A stretch of 64,000 nt of DNA. Source: Pseudomonadota bacterium (GTDB taxonomy: Bacteria > Pseudomonadota > Gammaproteobacteria > Xanthomonadales > Rhodanobacteraceae). The stretch spans positions 62,001-126,000 of the forward strand of contig JAFEFO010000028.1 in NCBI GenBank assembly GCA_018240565.1. Direction: 5' to 3'. Within the stretch, counting starts at the first letter, position 1. Each line of letters starts with the position of its first letter. Below, in pieces: positions 1-8,199 of the stretch. The position numbers were made by a program, and so were the translations under genes. The notes under the pieces are model-generated. The model had not been told where the DNA came from. It saw only the letters and a program-made list of their open reading frames with translations, and made no database searches.

Positions 1-1
1 C

Positions 2-595
2 AAGGACGTGTACCTGGGCCTGGATGCGGCCAGCTCCGAGTTTTTCGACAATGGCGTTTACGATCTCGCCGGCGAAGGCAAGAAGATGTCGTCCGCCGAG
101 CTCATCGAGCTCTACGCGCTCTGGTGCGCCAAGTATCCGATCATCACCATCGAGGATGGCGTCGCCGAGCAGGATCGCGACGGCTGGAAGGCGCTGACCG
201 CGAAACTTGGCAAGAAAATCCAGCTCGTCGGCGACGACAACTTCGTCACCAACCCGGCGATCTTCCGTGCCGGCATCGCCGACGGCATCGCCAACGCGAT
301 CCTGATCAAGGTCAACCAGATCGGTACGCTCAGCGAAACGCTCGAAGCCGTCGCCTTGGCGGACAAGGCGCACTACGCGGCAGTGATCTCGCACCGCTCC
401 GGTGAAACCGAGGACACCACCATCGCCGATATCGCGGTGGCGACCACCGCCACGCAGATCAAGACGGGTTCGCTGTGCCGCTCGGATCGCGTCGCCAAGT
501 ACAACCAGTTGCTGCGCATCGAAGAGGCGCTTGGCGCGTCGGCACGATATGCCGGCCACGCGGCATTCCCGAATGTGCCTGGCCTGATCCGCTGA
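2..595 (+). CDS. eno: Enolase, C-terminal part (cut by window start)
   Basis: Last 197 residues of enolase, the glycolytic enzyme converting 2-phosphoglycerate to phosphoenolpyruvate and a component of the RNA degradosome in enterobacteria. The reading frame is open from the window edge, so the N-terminal half lies outside. Visible family marks are ITIEDG and VGDDNF (the acidic Mg-binding residues), [11 protein letters not shown] (catalytic lysine) and SHRSGETED (active-site loop). It is followed 10 bases later by ftsB, the usual eno-ftsB-ispD order of gammaproteobacteria. Nothing odd is seen in the visible part. Confidence 0.97.
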   Translation, partial: KDVYLGLDAASSEFFDNGVYDLAGEGKKMSSAELIELYALWCAKYPIITIEDGVAEQDRDGWKALTAKLGKKIQLVGDDNFVTNPAIFRAGIADGIANAILIKVNQIGTLSETLEAVALADKAHYAAVISHRSGETEDTTIADIAVATTATQIKTGSLCRSDRVAKYNQLLRIEEALGASARYAGHAAFPNVPGLIR

Positions 596-605
596 GCGCT
601 CGCGT

Positions 606-917
606 GTGCTGCGCTACATTGCCCTCATCCTGCTCATCCTGCTGATCGCGTTGCAGATCAAGTTCTGGACCGGGGAAGGCGGCATGCGCGACGTGTGGCG
701 CCTGCAGCAGCGCCTGGCCGAGCAGAAGGCCGAGAACGTCAAGCTCAAGCAGCGCAACGAGGCGTTGTCGGCCGAAGTGCAGGACCTGAAAACCGGCAAG
801 GGTGCGATCGAGGAACGCGCGCGTTCCGAACTGGGCCTGATCAAACCGGGCGAAGTGTTCTATCAGGTCGTCGACCCGACTCCCGCGAATCCGAAGCCGG
901 ACAATGGCAACCGCTGA
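606..917 (+). CDS. ftsB: Cell division protein FtsB
   Basis: Bitopic inner-membrane protein of the FtsQLB divisome subcomplex, which links early and late division proteins. The 103 residues comprise a very short cytoplasmic N-terminus, one membrane segment (about residues 3-20, LRYIALILLILLIALQI) and a charged heptad-rich coiled coil (about 28-70, rich in Gln, Glu and Lys), the normal size and layout of the family. The start is GTG at 606; no ATG is available before the membrane segment. Its 3' end overlaps ispD by 14 bases, suggesting translational coupling. Confidence 0.93.
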   Translation: MLRYIALILLILLIALQIKFWTGEGGMRDVWRLQQRLAEQKAENVKLKQRNEALSAEVQDLKTGKGAIEERARSELGLIKPGEVFYQVVDPTPANPKPDNGNR

Positions 918-1605
918 CACCGGCCTGTGGTGCGTGGTGCCCGCGGCCGGACGCGGTGTGCGCGTCGGCGGCGATGTCCCGAAGCAATATCTGTCGATTG
1001 CCGGCAAGCCGATGCTGCTGCACACGCTGGAGCGTCTCGCCGCGCATCCACGCATTGCCGGGTTGATGGTGGTGCTGGATGCGGGTGACACGCGCTGGCC
1101 GAGGTGGCTCACCTTCGAGGACAAGCCCGTGCGCACGACGCCCGGTGGCGCTGCGCGCGCCGATTCCGTGCTCGCCGGGTTGCACGCGCTGCGTGACACG
1201 GTGGCGGCATCCGGGTTCGTGCTCGTGCACGACGCGGCGCGACCATGCGTGCGTGCGGCGGATATTTCGCGCCTGATCGAACAGGGCATGCCTGCCGGCG
1301 GCGCGCTGCTCGCTGCGCCGGTTCGCGATACGCTCAAGCGTGCCGATGCAGATTGTCGAGTGCTCGCCACCGAGCCGCGCGAGGCACGCTGGCGCGCGCT
1401 GACGCCGCAAATGTTCCGGCTCGGTGAACTCACGACTGCCCTGGAATCGGCGCGCGCGGCAAGCGTCGCCGTCACGGACGAAGCGATGGCCATGGAACGC
1501 GCCGGCTTCCAGCCCTTGCTCGTGGAAGGCGCAGAGGACAATATCAAGGTGACGACGGCGGCGGATTTTGCGTTGGTGGAATTTCTGCTCGGGAGGATGG
1601 ATTGA
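904..1605 (+). CDS. ispD: 2-C-methyl-D-erythritol 4-phosphate cytidylyltransferase
   Basis: Third step of the MEP isoprenoid pathway: joins CTP and methylerythritol phosphate to give CDP-methylerythritol. The 233 residues are full length for the family. The N-terminal nucleotide-binding signature [18 protein letters not shown] (about residues 10-27) and the downstream VHDAARPCV and TDEAMAMER motifs are present. The start codon lies inside the end of ftsB and the stop TGA overlaps the ATG of ispF (TGATG), so ispD and ispF are translationally coupled, as expected for two enzymes of one pathway. Confidence 0.96.
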   Translation: MATADTGLWCVVPAAGRGVRVGGDVPKQYLSIAGKPMLLHTLERLAAHPRIAGLMVVLDAGDTRWPRWLTFEDKPVRTTPGGAARADSVLAGLHALRDTVAASGFVLVHDAARPCVRAADISRLIEQGMPAGGALLAAPVRDTLKRADADCRVLATEPREARWRALTPQMFRLGELTTALESARAASVAVTDEAMAMERAGFQPLLVEGAEDNIKVTTAADFALVEFLLGRMD

Positions 1606-2078
1606 TGCGTATCGGCCAAGGCATCGACGTACACGCATTCGGTCGGGGTGACCACGTTGTCATCGGTGGCGTGCGCATCGCGCATTCGCGCGGCATCGTC
1701 GCGCATTCGGACGGCGACGTCGCCATCCACGCATTGTGCGACGCCATCCTCGGCGCGCTGGCGCTGGGCGACATCGGCCAGCATTTCCCGCCGAGCGACG
1801 AACGCTGGCGCGGTGCGGACAGCCGCGAGTTCCTGCGCCATTGCGCTGGACTGATGCGCGAACATGGCCATGCGCTCGGCAATGCCGACATCAGCATCGT
1901 CTGTGAGGCGCCGAAAATCGCGATGCATGCCGCCGCGATGCGCGCAAACCTGGCTGAAGATCTGGGATGCGATGTTGGCCTGGTCAGCATCAAGGCGACA
2001 ACCAGCGAAATGCTCGGCTTCACCGGGCGTGGCGAAGGCATCGCTGCGTTTGCGGTTGTGTTGTTGCAATTGGCCTGA
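1605..2078 (+). CDS. ispF: 2-C-methyl-D-erythritol 2,4-cyclodiphosphate synthase
   Basis: Fifth MEP-pathway enzyme, cyclising CDP-methylerythritol 2-phosphate with release of CMP. 157 residues starting at the ATG that overlaps the ispD stop; an upstream in-frame TTG at 1602 is less likely. Zinc ligands are visible in GIDVHAF (Asp and His near residues 8-10) and [11 protein letters not shown] (His about 42). The trimer core motif [14 protein letters not shown] lies near the C-terminus. Part of the ftsB-ispD-ispF-truD operon. Confidence 0.96.
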   Translation: MRIGQGIDVHAFGRGDHVVIGGVRIAHSRGIVAHSDGDVAIHALCDAILGALALGDIGQHFPPSDERWRGADSREFLRHCAGLMREHGHALGNADISIVCEAPKIAMHAAAMRANLAEDLGCDVGLVSIKATTSEMLGFTGRGEGIAAFAVVLLQLA

Positions 2079-2079
2079 C

Positions 2080-3096
2080 GTGGAATTGCCTTGCGCTTTT
2101 GGTGGACCATGCTTGCGTGGAGTTCTGCGCGCGACTCCCGAAGATTTTTTCGTTGACGAAGATCTGGGTTTCGCGCCCGATGGCGCCGGCGAGCATGTCT
2201 TCGTGCGCGTGGAGAAACGCGGCGCGAACACGGATTTCGTGGCCAAGGAACTCGCACGCTTCGCCGGCGTGCGGCCGGATTGGGTCAGTTACGCGGGTTT
2301 GAAGGATCGCCACGCCGTCACGCGTCAGACGTTTTCGATCCACTTGCCGGGCAAGGCCGATCCGGATTGGCAGGCGCTGGCGCACGCCGAGTTTCGTGTC
2401 CTCGAAACCGCGCGTCATTCCCGAAAATTGCAGCGCGGCGCACTCAAGGGAAATCGCTTCCGCATCGTACTGCGCGAAGTGCAGGGTAATCGCGACGCCG
2501 CCGTGGCTATCGTCGAGGCGATCCGCGCGCACGGCGTCCCGAACTATTTCGGCGAGCAACGCTTCGGACGCGAGTCGGCGAATGTCGAGCGCGCCAAGGC
2601 CATGTTCGCCGGTCGGCGCGTGCAACGGCATGAGCGATCACTGTTTCTGTCCGCAGCGCGTTCGCATCTGTTCAATGGCGTGCTCGCGGTGCGAGTCGAA
2701 CGCGGCGACTGGAATCGCCCGCTCGAAGGCGATGTGTTCATGCTTGCCGGTACGCACAGCATCTTCGGTCCTGAAGCTTTGACGCCGGAATTGATCGCGC
2801 GTTGCACCAGCGGCGACATCGATCCGACCGGGCCGATGTGGGGCGCGGGCGAATTGCGCAGCGCCGGGGTGGTGGCGGAACTGGAAAAGGCGGTTGCGGC
2901 CGGCCATCGGGAACTCGCGGAAGGACTGGCCGTGAATGGTCTGCGCCAGGAGCGGCGCGGTTTGGTATTGCGCCCGCCGGAGCTTGCGATCGACTGGCCC
3001 ACGGAGGCCTGCGCACAACTGAGCTTCTACTTGAAGTCAGGTGCATACGCTACTGTATTGATTAGGGAAATGTTTGATACTTCAGGCGCATCCTGA
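2080..3096 (+). CDS. truD: tRNA pseudouridine(13) synthase TruD
   Basis: Modifies U13 in tRNA-Glu to pseudouridine. 338 residues if translation starts at GTG 2080, one base after the ispF stop; the frame is open further upstream but only inside ispF. The catalytic segment GLKDRHAVTRQTFSI (Asp in GLKDR, about residue 74) is intact, and the inserted TRUD domain with NYFGEQRFG follows. Length fits the family (E. coli about 350). It is convergent with the PrsW-like gene, 24 bases away. This gene order after ispF is typical of Xanthomonadales and Pseudomonas. Confidence 0.94.
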   Translation: MELPCAFGGPCLRGVLRATPEDFFVDEDLGFAPDGAGEHVFVRVEKRGANTDFVAKELARFAGVRPDWVSYAGLKDRHAVTRQTFSIHLPGKADPDWQALAHAEFRVLETARHSRKLQRGALKGNRFRIVLREVQGNRDAAVAIVEAIRAHGVPNYFGEQRFGRESANVERAKAMFAGRRVQRHERSLFLSAARSHLFNGVLAVRVERGDWNRPLEGDVFMLAGTHSIFGPEALTPELIARCTSGDIDPTGPMWGAGELRSAGVVAELEKAVAAGHRELAEGLAVNGLRQERRGLVLRPPELAIDWPTEACAQLSFYLKSGAYATVLIREMFDTSGAS

Positions 3097-3120
3097 CGGC
3101 GCCGCGGGCCGCTTGCGCTC

Positions 3121-4152
3121 CTATTCGCCGAGCATGCGCATCTGCCACAGGTCGCGCCGGCTGATGTGCATCAGTGGTTGCAAGGTGTGCAGGGCGGTCG
3201 GCCCAACGCTGTGTTCGAGGTGGCGCAATTCGCGCAGCTTCTCGCCCACTTCGGCGCAGGGCGGCGCCGCGATACCGTTTTCGCGCATCAGCAGCAGGCC
3301 TTTGGCGCGCAGGGCCAGTTCGGCATACAGGCGCAGGTAGCAGAACAGGTCGAACACGATCTCGGGGGCGAAGCGGTCGCGCAGCGCAACGAGGTATTGG
3401 CCGGCGTGCGATTGCGAGAACGTGCCGGATTCGAGCAGTCGCATGAGTTCGCCGTCGGTGTCGAAACCGGCGCCGATCCAGCCCTCGACCGCGCGTTCGC
3501 TGCGTTTGAAAACCCACAGCATCAAGGGTGGCATGAGCACCAGCACGAGCAGCGTTTGCTGGATCGGCGGCAGCACGAAGCTGTTGAAGGCGGCGTGTAC
3601 GGCCACGGCGAGCAGCAGGGGCGGCAGCAGGGCGCGTGCGTCCGCCTCGCCGCGGCGGTCGGTGTTGGCCAGCGCCAGCGCGGCGAATATCGCCTGCGCG
3701 CCGCCGTGCAGGATTGCGGTACCGAAGCCGCGCACGACCCACACGCCGATCGGCGCGGCCGCCAGCCGGTCGAGGTAGTACAGGTTCTCGATCGTCGCGA
3801 AGCCGGTGCCGACGGCATAACCGAGCAAGGCTGCGTCGGACAGGAATCCGATGCGGCGCGTGCGGATCAGGGCGACCACGACGGCGGCCTTGAGCGATTC
3901 TTCGACCAGCGGTGCGACGAACCGCGAATAGGCGGGGAAACCAAGCCCGGTCGCCTGCAGCATGGCAAAGCCGATGCAGTAGCTGATGCAGTAGCTGATG
4001 CCGGCCATCGCGCCGCCGGCCGCGAGCATGCCGACCACGCGGCGCGGGCGTACGAGCTTGTAGCTGTCGAGCACGAGCAGGGCGCCGAGGAAACACAGCG
4101 CGGGCAACAGGGCCAGCGCGGCGCGCAGCAGCCAGGCGCAGTCGAGCATCAT
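3121..4152 (-). CDS. PrsW-family intramembrane metalloprotease-like protein
   Basis: 343 residues with about seven hydrophobic segments in the first 250 residues. The third membrane region carries the EESLK motif (around residue 88) and later ENLYYLD and HGGAQAI, the acidic and histidine positions expected in PrsW (PF13367), the membrane protease that degrades the anti-sigma factor RsiW in Bacillus. The C-terminal third is soluble. A 12-base tandem duplication encodes the ISYCISYC stretch in a membrane segment. It lies 31 bases downstream of the large metallopeptidase gene on the same strand, so the two are probably co-transcribed, and it lies near an ECF sigma/anti-sigma pair, but no experimental link is implied. 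Family call is good; substrate unknown. Confidence 0.8.
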   Translation of the reverse strand: MMLDCAWLLRAALALLPALCFLGALLVLDSYKLVRPRRVVGMLAAGGAMAGISYCISYCIGFAMLQATGLGFPAYSRFVAPLVEESLKAAVVVALIRTRRIGFLSDAALLGYAVGTGFATIENLYYLDRLAAAPIGVWVVRGFGTAILHGGAQAIFAALALANTDRRGEADARALLPPLLLAVAVHAAFNSFVLPPIQQTLLVLVLMPPLMLWVFKRSERAVEGWIGAGFDTDGELMRLLESGTFSQSHAGQYLVALRDRFAPEIVFDLFCYLRLYAELALRAKGLLLMRENGIAAPPCAEVGEKLRELRHLEHSVGPTALHTLQPLMHISRRDLWQMRMLGE

Positions 4153-4183
4153 GCCCGAAGTCTGGCCGTGTCCGTTCGCGTGG

Positions 4184-7129
4184 TCAATGCAGCACTTTCA
4201 GCGAGACCATCCATTCGTCGTGCGTCGATTGCCCGCTGGCGAAACCCAGCGCATAGCCCACGGACAAGGTCATTTCCTGGCTGTGCATGACATTGAAGCG
4301 GAAATCGACCTGCGCGCCGAGGTCCTGGCGGGTGCGTGCCGGCGTGCCGTCGAACGGGTCGGTGCGCAAGGCGCCGACGAAGATGGCCGGTCGCGCCCAG
4401 CTCAAGTAGTTGCCGGGCGTGCCGATATCACTGAAGCGCAGCGGTGGCAGGTTCCATTCGAGCATCGAGTGGGCGAAGCTGCGTCCGCTCAGCTCATCGA
4501 TGTCGAAGCCGGGGAAGCTGCCGATGTCGCGGTAACGCTTGATCTCGCCGTGATCGATCCAGTTGTTGCCGAAGCTGCCGAAATAGAAATTCGCGTTGGG
4601 ATCGTCGGCGTCGCCGCGCGCGATGCCGGCCGAGTTGCGCAGCCACAGCGAGGAATGGTCGAACAAGAATGGCAGGCCGAAATCGATGCCGCCGTAAATT
4701 AGCGGGATCGTGGTGTTGTTGGCGTGGATCGCCTGTGCGGTGAGCGTCCAGCGCAGGCCTTTTTCGTCGTCGACGCTGCCGAGCGAATTGATGACATAAC
4801 CGTACTTGAGCCGCGCGTAGGCGTTCAGCAAGCGGGGGCTCGTTTCGGCGATGTTCTGCGAGCCGGGCAGCGTGTCCAGTCCGTTGTACGACTCGAGCGC
4901 CAGGTCGAGGTCGAGTGTGCGCGGCATGTCGAAGATCAGCGGCTTCTCGTAGCCCGCGTACCATTCGTTGCCGCGCAAACTGACCTTGGTCGGACCGAAC
5001 AGGTCGTAGAAGTCGGCGGCGTTGTGCTTGTAGCCGAAGCGCCAGCCGCGCGTGTGCAGCGAAACGTCGAAGTGCAGGCGTTCGTATCCTGGCAGCGAGG
5101 TATCGGGACTGTACGCGAGATCCGCGTTGATCCAGGCGAGGGCGAGCGGGTCGGACCAGTTGCCGTGCAGGCCGAGCGCCCAGGTATCCTTGTAACCGAG
5201 CACGATCGGGTAAAGCGCCTGTTCGTGCAACTCGTGCAGCGAACGGTATGCACCCCGGTAGGTGATCATCTTGTCGAGGTCGATCTTCGACGGCGCTTCG
5301 ACTTCCCAGCCCTTGAGCTGCGGCCAGGTCGCGACGAGGCGGGCGCCGAGAAATTCGATCGCGGCCAGGTCCTCGCGTGGCCGCGCGTCGATGAAGCCCG
5401 GCATGAAGCCCTGTCCGGTGTAGTCGAAGGCGAGCATGCGTCCGTCCGGCAGCGGCAGCGGATTGAACAAGCCGGTCTGTGCGTTCGACAGCGCCTCGAT
5501 CCTGCCGCTGTCGAGGTCGTAGCGGTAGATGTTGGAAACGCCGGTGTAGTACGAACTGCCGTACATCGAGCGGCCATCCGGAGCGAATACGAAGCTTTCC
5601 GGCACCGCTGTGCCGAAATTGAAGTGCTTGACCGGCGTGGCGTCGCCGTTCGCGAGCGCCTTGATCGAGAGGATGTCGAGTGTCTGGTCGCCGCTGACCG
5701 CGGCGTGCGAAATGCCAAGCAACGTGCCGTCGGGCGAGACGTCGAGGTCGTAGGCGATCTCGCCGTAGGGCCATGTGTAGACCTGGTGGAAGTCGGTGTA
5801 CGGATACGGCATGCGCACCAGCGTGACGAGGCCGTTCAGATGCCGGATGCCCCACAGCGAGCGGTCGGCGGCATCGAAGGCGAGGTCGCCGATGCGCGCG
5901 TCCTTTTGCAGCATGTGCGTCTTGCCGCTGACGGTGTCGAGCGCGACGATGTCGCGGTAGCCGGTGGTGTTGTCGGTGGTGTAGAACGCCGTCTTCGTCG
6001 TCGGATCATAGGCGAGCGAGGTGACGCGATACAGCATCGGCCCCTTCACGTCGACGAGTCGCCTGATGCTGCCGTCGGCGAGCGACATCGTGCCGATGTA
6101 GGCGGCCACGCCCGGATAGCGGAAGCCGGCGACGATGACATTGCGCTGCGCATCGTAGTAGGCACGCGAGATCGAGCCGAGTCCGCCGTGCGACAGCGGC
6201 TGCAGGTGCGTGACCGGGTATTTCGCGATGCGCTCGAGATTCGCCTTCTGGAATCCGTGTTCCCAGGCGATCCAGTCCTGCCACGCGGCCGTCAGCGGTT
6301 TGCCGAACACCTTCTGGAACTGATCCGCGTAGTAACGCGCGCTGCCTTGGCGCCGCGCGGCCCATGCGATCACTTTCTCGGGCGAGTAGGTCAGCGCGAG
6401 GTACGAGATGAAGCGCGTGCCGTACAGGTAGTTGTTCACGCCAACCTGGAAGTCGACCTTGGTGCCTTCGGCGGCGAGCCCGGCCGGATCGTAGAAGTGC
6501 GCGTTGTCGCGCACCATCGCGCGGAACACCATTTCGTCGTAGGCGCCTTGCGCGCGGCCGCGACCGGCGCTCATCCAGGTTTCGCAAAACTCCGCCACGC
6601 CCTCGAGGAACCAGCGCGGCACCACCGAGCGCGGTGCGGTCAGGTACCAGTAGGCCAGCGATTCGGGGTGCGCGGCGTCGGGCAGGATCTTGCCGCCGAG
6701 CAGGCGGCGCCAGAGCATGTCGGCGTGCGTCCCTTCGTCCATGTTGGCGACGTGCACCAGTTCGTGGTTCATGATCGAGTGCATGCGTTCGCTCGCCACG
6801 AACGTCTCGAAGGAAAATGGCACCGGCGCGATGTCGACGGCCACGCCATTGCTTGGCACCGCGCGCGCCCCGGCGTTGCCGTAGTCGTTGAAATCCTTGA
6901 GCAGGATGTTGACCTTGCCGTCCGGCGTCCAACCCCAGGTGCGCTTTTGCCAGGCGATCGAGGCTTCGAAGTTGCGCGCGACCCACGGCGCGAGGTAGTC
7001 CTCGGCCGGATGCAGCCAGACGAGCTGCAAATCGTCCGTCTGCAACTGCTGCAGCTGCTGGGCGACCGCGGGCGCGGCCGCGGCGAGGCAGGCGAATGCC
7101 GCAACCAGCAGACGTTTCGCGAATGGCAT
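4184..7129 (-). CDS. Secreted gluzincin-like metallopeptidase with propeller and predicted outer-membrane barrel
   Basis: 981 residues. A signal peptide is clear (residues 1-23, ending AVA before QQLQQLQ). The peptidase domain has HELVH (122-126) and, about 50 residues later, EGVAE (176-180), the HExxH...E arrangement of MA-clan gluzincins. Residues about 300-600 show repeated beta-strand blades resembling TolB/WD40 propellers (LDVSPDGTLLGIS, FVFAPDGRSMYG). Residues about 640-981 alternate short amphipathic strands rich in Trp and Tyr and look like a surface beta-barrel. The ATG is preceded by GGGAG. Chain length suits an outer-membrane or periplasmic protein; the three-part layout is inferred from sequence texture. 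Substrate and role unknown. Probably in one operon with the PrsW-like gene downstream. Confidence 0.8.
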   Translation of the reverse strand: MPFAKRLLVAAFACLAAAAPAVAQQLQQLQTDDLQLVWLHPAEDYLAPWVARNFEASIAWQKRTWGWTPDGKVNILLKDFNDYGNAGARAVPSNGVAVDIAPVPFSFETFVASERMHSIMNHELVHVANMDEGTHADMLWRRLLGGKILPDAAHPESLAYWYLTAPRSVVPRWFLEGVAEFCETWMSAGRGRAQGAYDEMVFRAMVRDNAHFYDPAGLAAEGTKVDFQVGVNNYLYGTRFISYLALTYSPEKVIAWAARRQGSARYYADQFQKVFGKPLTAAWQDWIAWEHGFQKANLERIAKYPVTHLQPLSHGGLGSISRAYYDAQRNVIVAGFRYPGVAAYIGTMSLADGSIRRLVDVKGPMLYRVTSLAYDPTTKTAFYTTDNTTGYRDIVALDTVSGKTHMLQKDARIGDLAFDAADRSLWGIRHLNGLVTLVRMPYPYTDFHQVYTWPYGEIAYDLDVSPDGTLLGISHAAVSGDQTLDILSIKALANGDATPVKHFNFGTAVPESFVFAPDGRSMYGSSYYTGVSNIYRYDLDSGRIEALSNAQTGLFNPLPLPDGRMLAFDYTGQGFMPGFIDARPREDLAAIEFLGARLVATWPQLKGWEVEAPSKIDLDKMITYRGAYRSLHELHEQALYPIVLGYKDTWALGLHGNWSDPLALAWINADLAYSPDTSLPGYERLHFDVSLHTRGWRFGYKHNAADFYDLFGPTKVSLRGNEWYAGYEKPLIFDMPRTLDLDLALESYNGLDTLPGSQNIAETSPRLLNAYARLKYGYVINSLGSVDDEKGLRWTLTAQAIHANNTTIPLIYGGIDFGLPFLFDHSSLWLRNSAGIARGDADDPNANFYFGSFGNNWIDHGEIKRYRDIGSFPGFDIDELSGRSFAHSMLEWNLPPLRFSDIGTPGNYLSWARPAIFVGALRTDPFDGTPARTRQDLGAQVDFRFNVMHSQEMTLSVGYALGFASGQSTHDEWMVSLKVLH

Positions 7130-7170
7130 CGTTTCTCCCGCGAAGGTCGGGCGTGACGCAGTACAAAGTG

Positions 7171-7198
7171 GCGGGCCGGCAGTCTCGCGCCGGCCCGC
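7171..7198 (-). terminator. Strong hairpin after the repeat-protein gene
   Basis: A perfect 10-bp GC stem (GCGGGCCGGC / GCCGGCCCGC) with an 8-base loop lies 38 bases past the stop codon of the nonapeptide-repeat gene. No long T-run follows on the minus strand, so it could be a terminator or an RNA-stabilising stem separating this gene from the metallopeptidase gene. Confidence 0.6.
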
Positions 7199-7236
7199 GG
7201 CTTCAGGGTGCGTGTGTGGAAACCCCGACGTTGCGG

Positions 7237-8199
7237 TCAGCGCTCGTTGAACCTGGCCTGGAACTCGGCGCTGTTGACCAGTTCGGCGAAGTTCTTGTTG
7301 GCGACGAGCTCGGCGAAGTTCTTGTTGCCGACGAGTTCGGCGACGTCCTTGTTGGCGACGAGCTCGGCGAAGTTCTTGTTGCCGACGAGTTCGGCGAAAC
7401 TTCTGTCGGCGACGAGCTGCGCGAAACTCCTGTTGGCGGCGAGTTCGGCGAAGTTCTTGTCGGCAACGAGTTCGGCGAAACTCTTGTTGGCGGCGAACTG
7501 GGCGAGGTTCCTGTTGGCGATGAGCTCGGCGAAGTTCTTGTTGGCGGCGAGCTCGGCGAAGTTCTTGTTGTCGACGAGTTCGGCGAAACTCTTGTTGGCA
7601 GCGAGTTCGGCGAAGTTCTTGTTGGCGGCGAGCTCGGCGAAGTTCTTGCTCGCGACCATATCGGCAAAATTCTTCTGCGCGGCGAATTCGGCAAAGCTCT
7701 TGTTGGCGGCGAGCTCGGCGAAATTCTTGTCGGCGACGAGCTGCGCGAAGTTCTTGTTGGCGGCGAGCTGGGCGAAATTCCTGTCGGCGACGAGCTGCGC
7801 GAAACTCTTGTCGGCGGCGAACTGCGCGAAGCTCTTGTTGGCGGCGAGCTCGGCGAAGTTCTTGTTGGCGGCGAGTTCGGCGAAGTTCTTGTCGGCGACG
7901 AGCGCGGCGAAGTTCTTGTCGGCGGCGAAGCCGCGCAAGCTGGCATCCGTGACGAAGGCGCGGAAGCCCGGGTCCTTGACGATGCGCGTGAACACATCGC
8001 TTTGCATCAGTTGCGCCACGGCCTGGTCACCGGTCTGCACGTCGGTCTGTTGCAGCGAATCGCCATGGTAGCGCTGTGCCGGGGCGATGGTGCCGGCCAG
8101 GTCGGCGCTCGACGGCGGGTAGTGGAAGCCGAAGTGAACGACGGCGGCAATGGCGACTGCCAGAGCGCCACCCATAGCGACGATATTGCGAGTCTTCAT
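7237..8199 (-). CDS. Membrane-anchored protein of nonapeptide (xNKNFAELA) repeats
   Basis: 320 residues from the internal ATG at 8199, which has a strong ribosome-binding site (AAGGAAGGA, 6 bases upstream). An N-terminal hydrophobic anchor or signal (IVAMGGALAVAIAAVVHFGF, about 6-25) is followed by a linker and then three degenerate and 24 clear units of nine residues with consensus A-N/D-K-N/S-F-A-E/Q-L-A/V, ending in a degenerate unit NSAEFQARF. The repeats are predicted to face the periplasm. No recognised domain; the regular Phe/Leu/Ala spacing suggests a helical solenoid or rod, which is inference. A promoter matching that of the ECF sigma gene lies about 80 bases upstream, so the protein is probably a direct regulon member. 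The same frame continues upstream into an anti-sigma-like ORF (see 7237-8571). Confidence 0.8.
   Translation of the reverse strand: MKTRNIVAMGGALAVAIAAVVHFGFHYPPSSADLAGTIAPAQRYHGDSLQQTDVQTGDQAVAQLMQSDVFTRIVKDPGFRAFVTDASLRGFAADKNFAALVADKNFAELAANKNFAELAANKSFAQFAADKSFAQLVADRNFAQLAANKNFAQLVADKNFAELAANKSFAEFAAQKNFADMVASKNFAELAANKNFAELAANKSFAELVDNKNFAELAANKNFAELIANRNLAQFAANKSFAELVADKNFAELAANRSFAQLVADRSFAELVGNKNFAELVANKDVAELVGNKNFAELVANKNFAELVNSAEFQARFNER

Noticed and set aside
459..2246. 595-codon minus-strand ORF opposite eno, ftsB, ispD and ispF
   Set aside because: No domain, and it covers four clear housekeeping genes.
4724..7156. 810-codon plus-strand ORF opposite the metallopeptidase gene
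   Set aside because: Mirror frame of a high-GC gene; the minus-strand product has a signal peptide and HExxH motif, the plus-strand one has no recognisable domain.
7276..7923. Direct repeats that could be taken for a CRISPR array
   Set aside because: The units are contiguous 27-bp coding repeats without unique spacers, and no cas genes are near.
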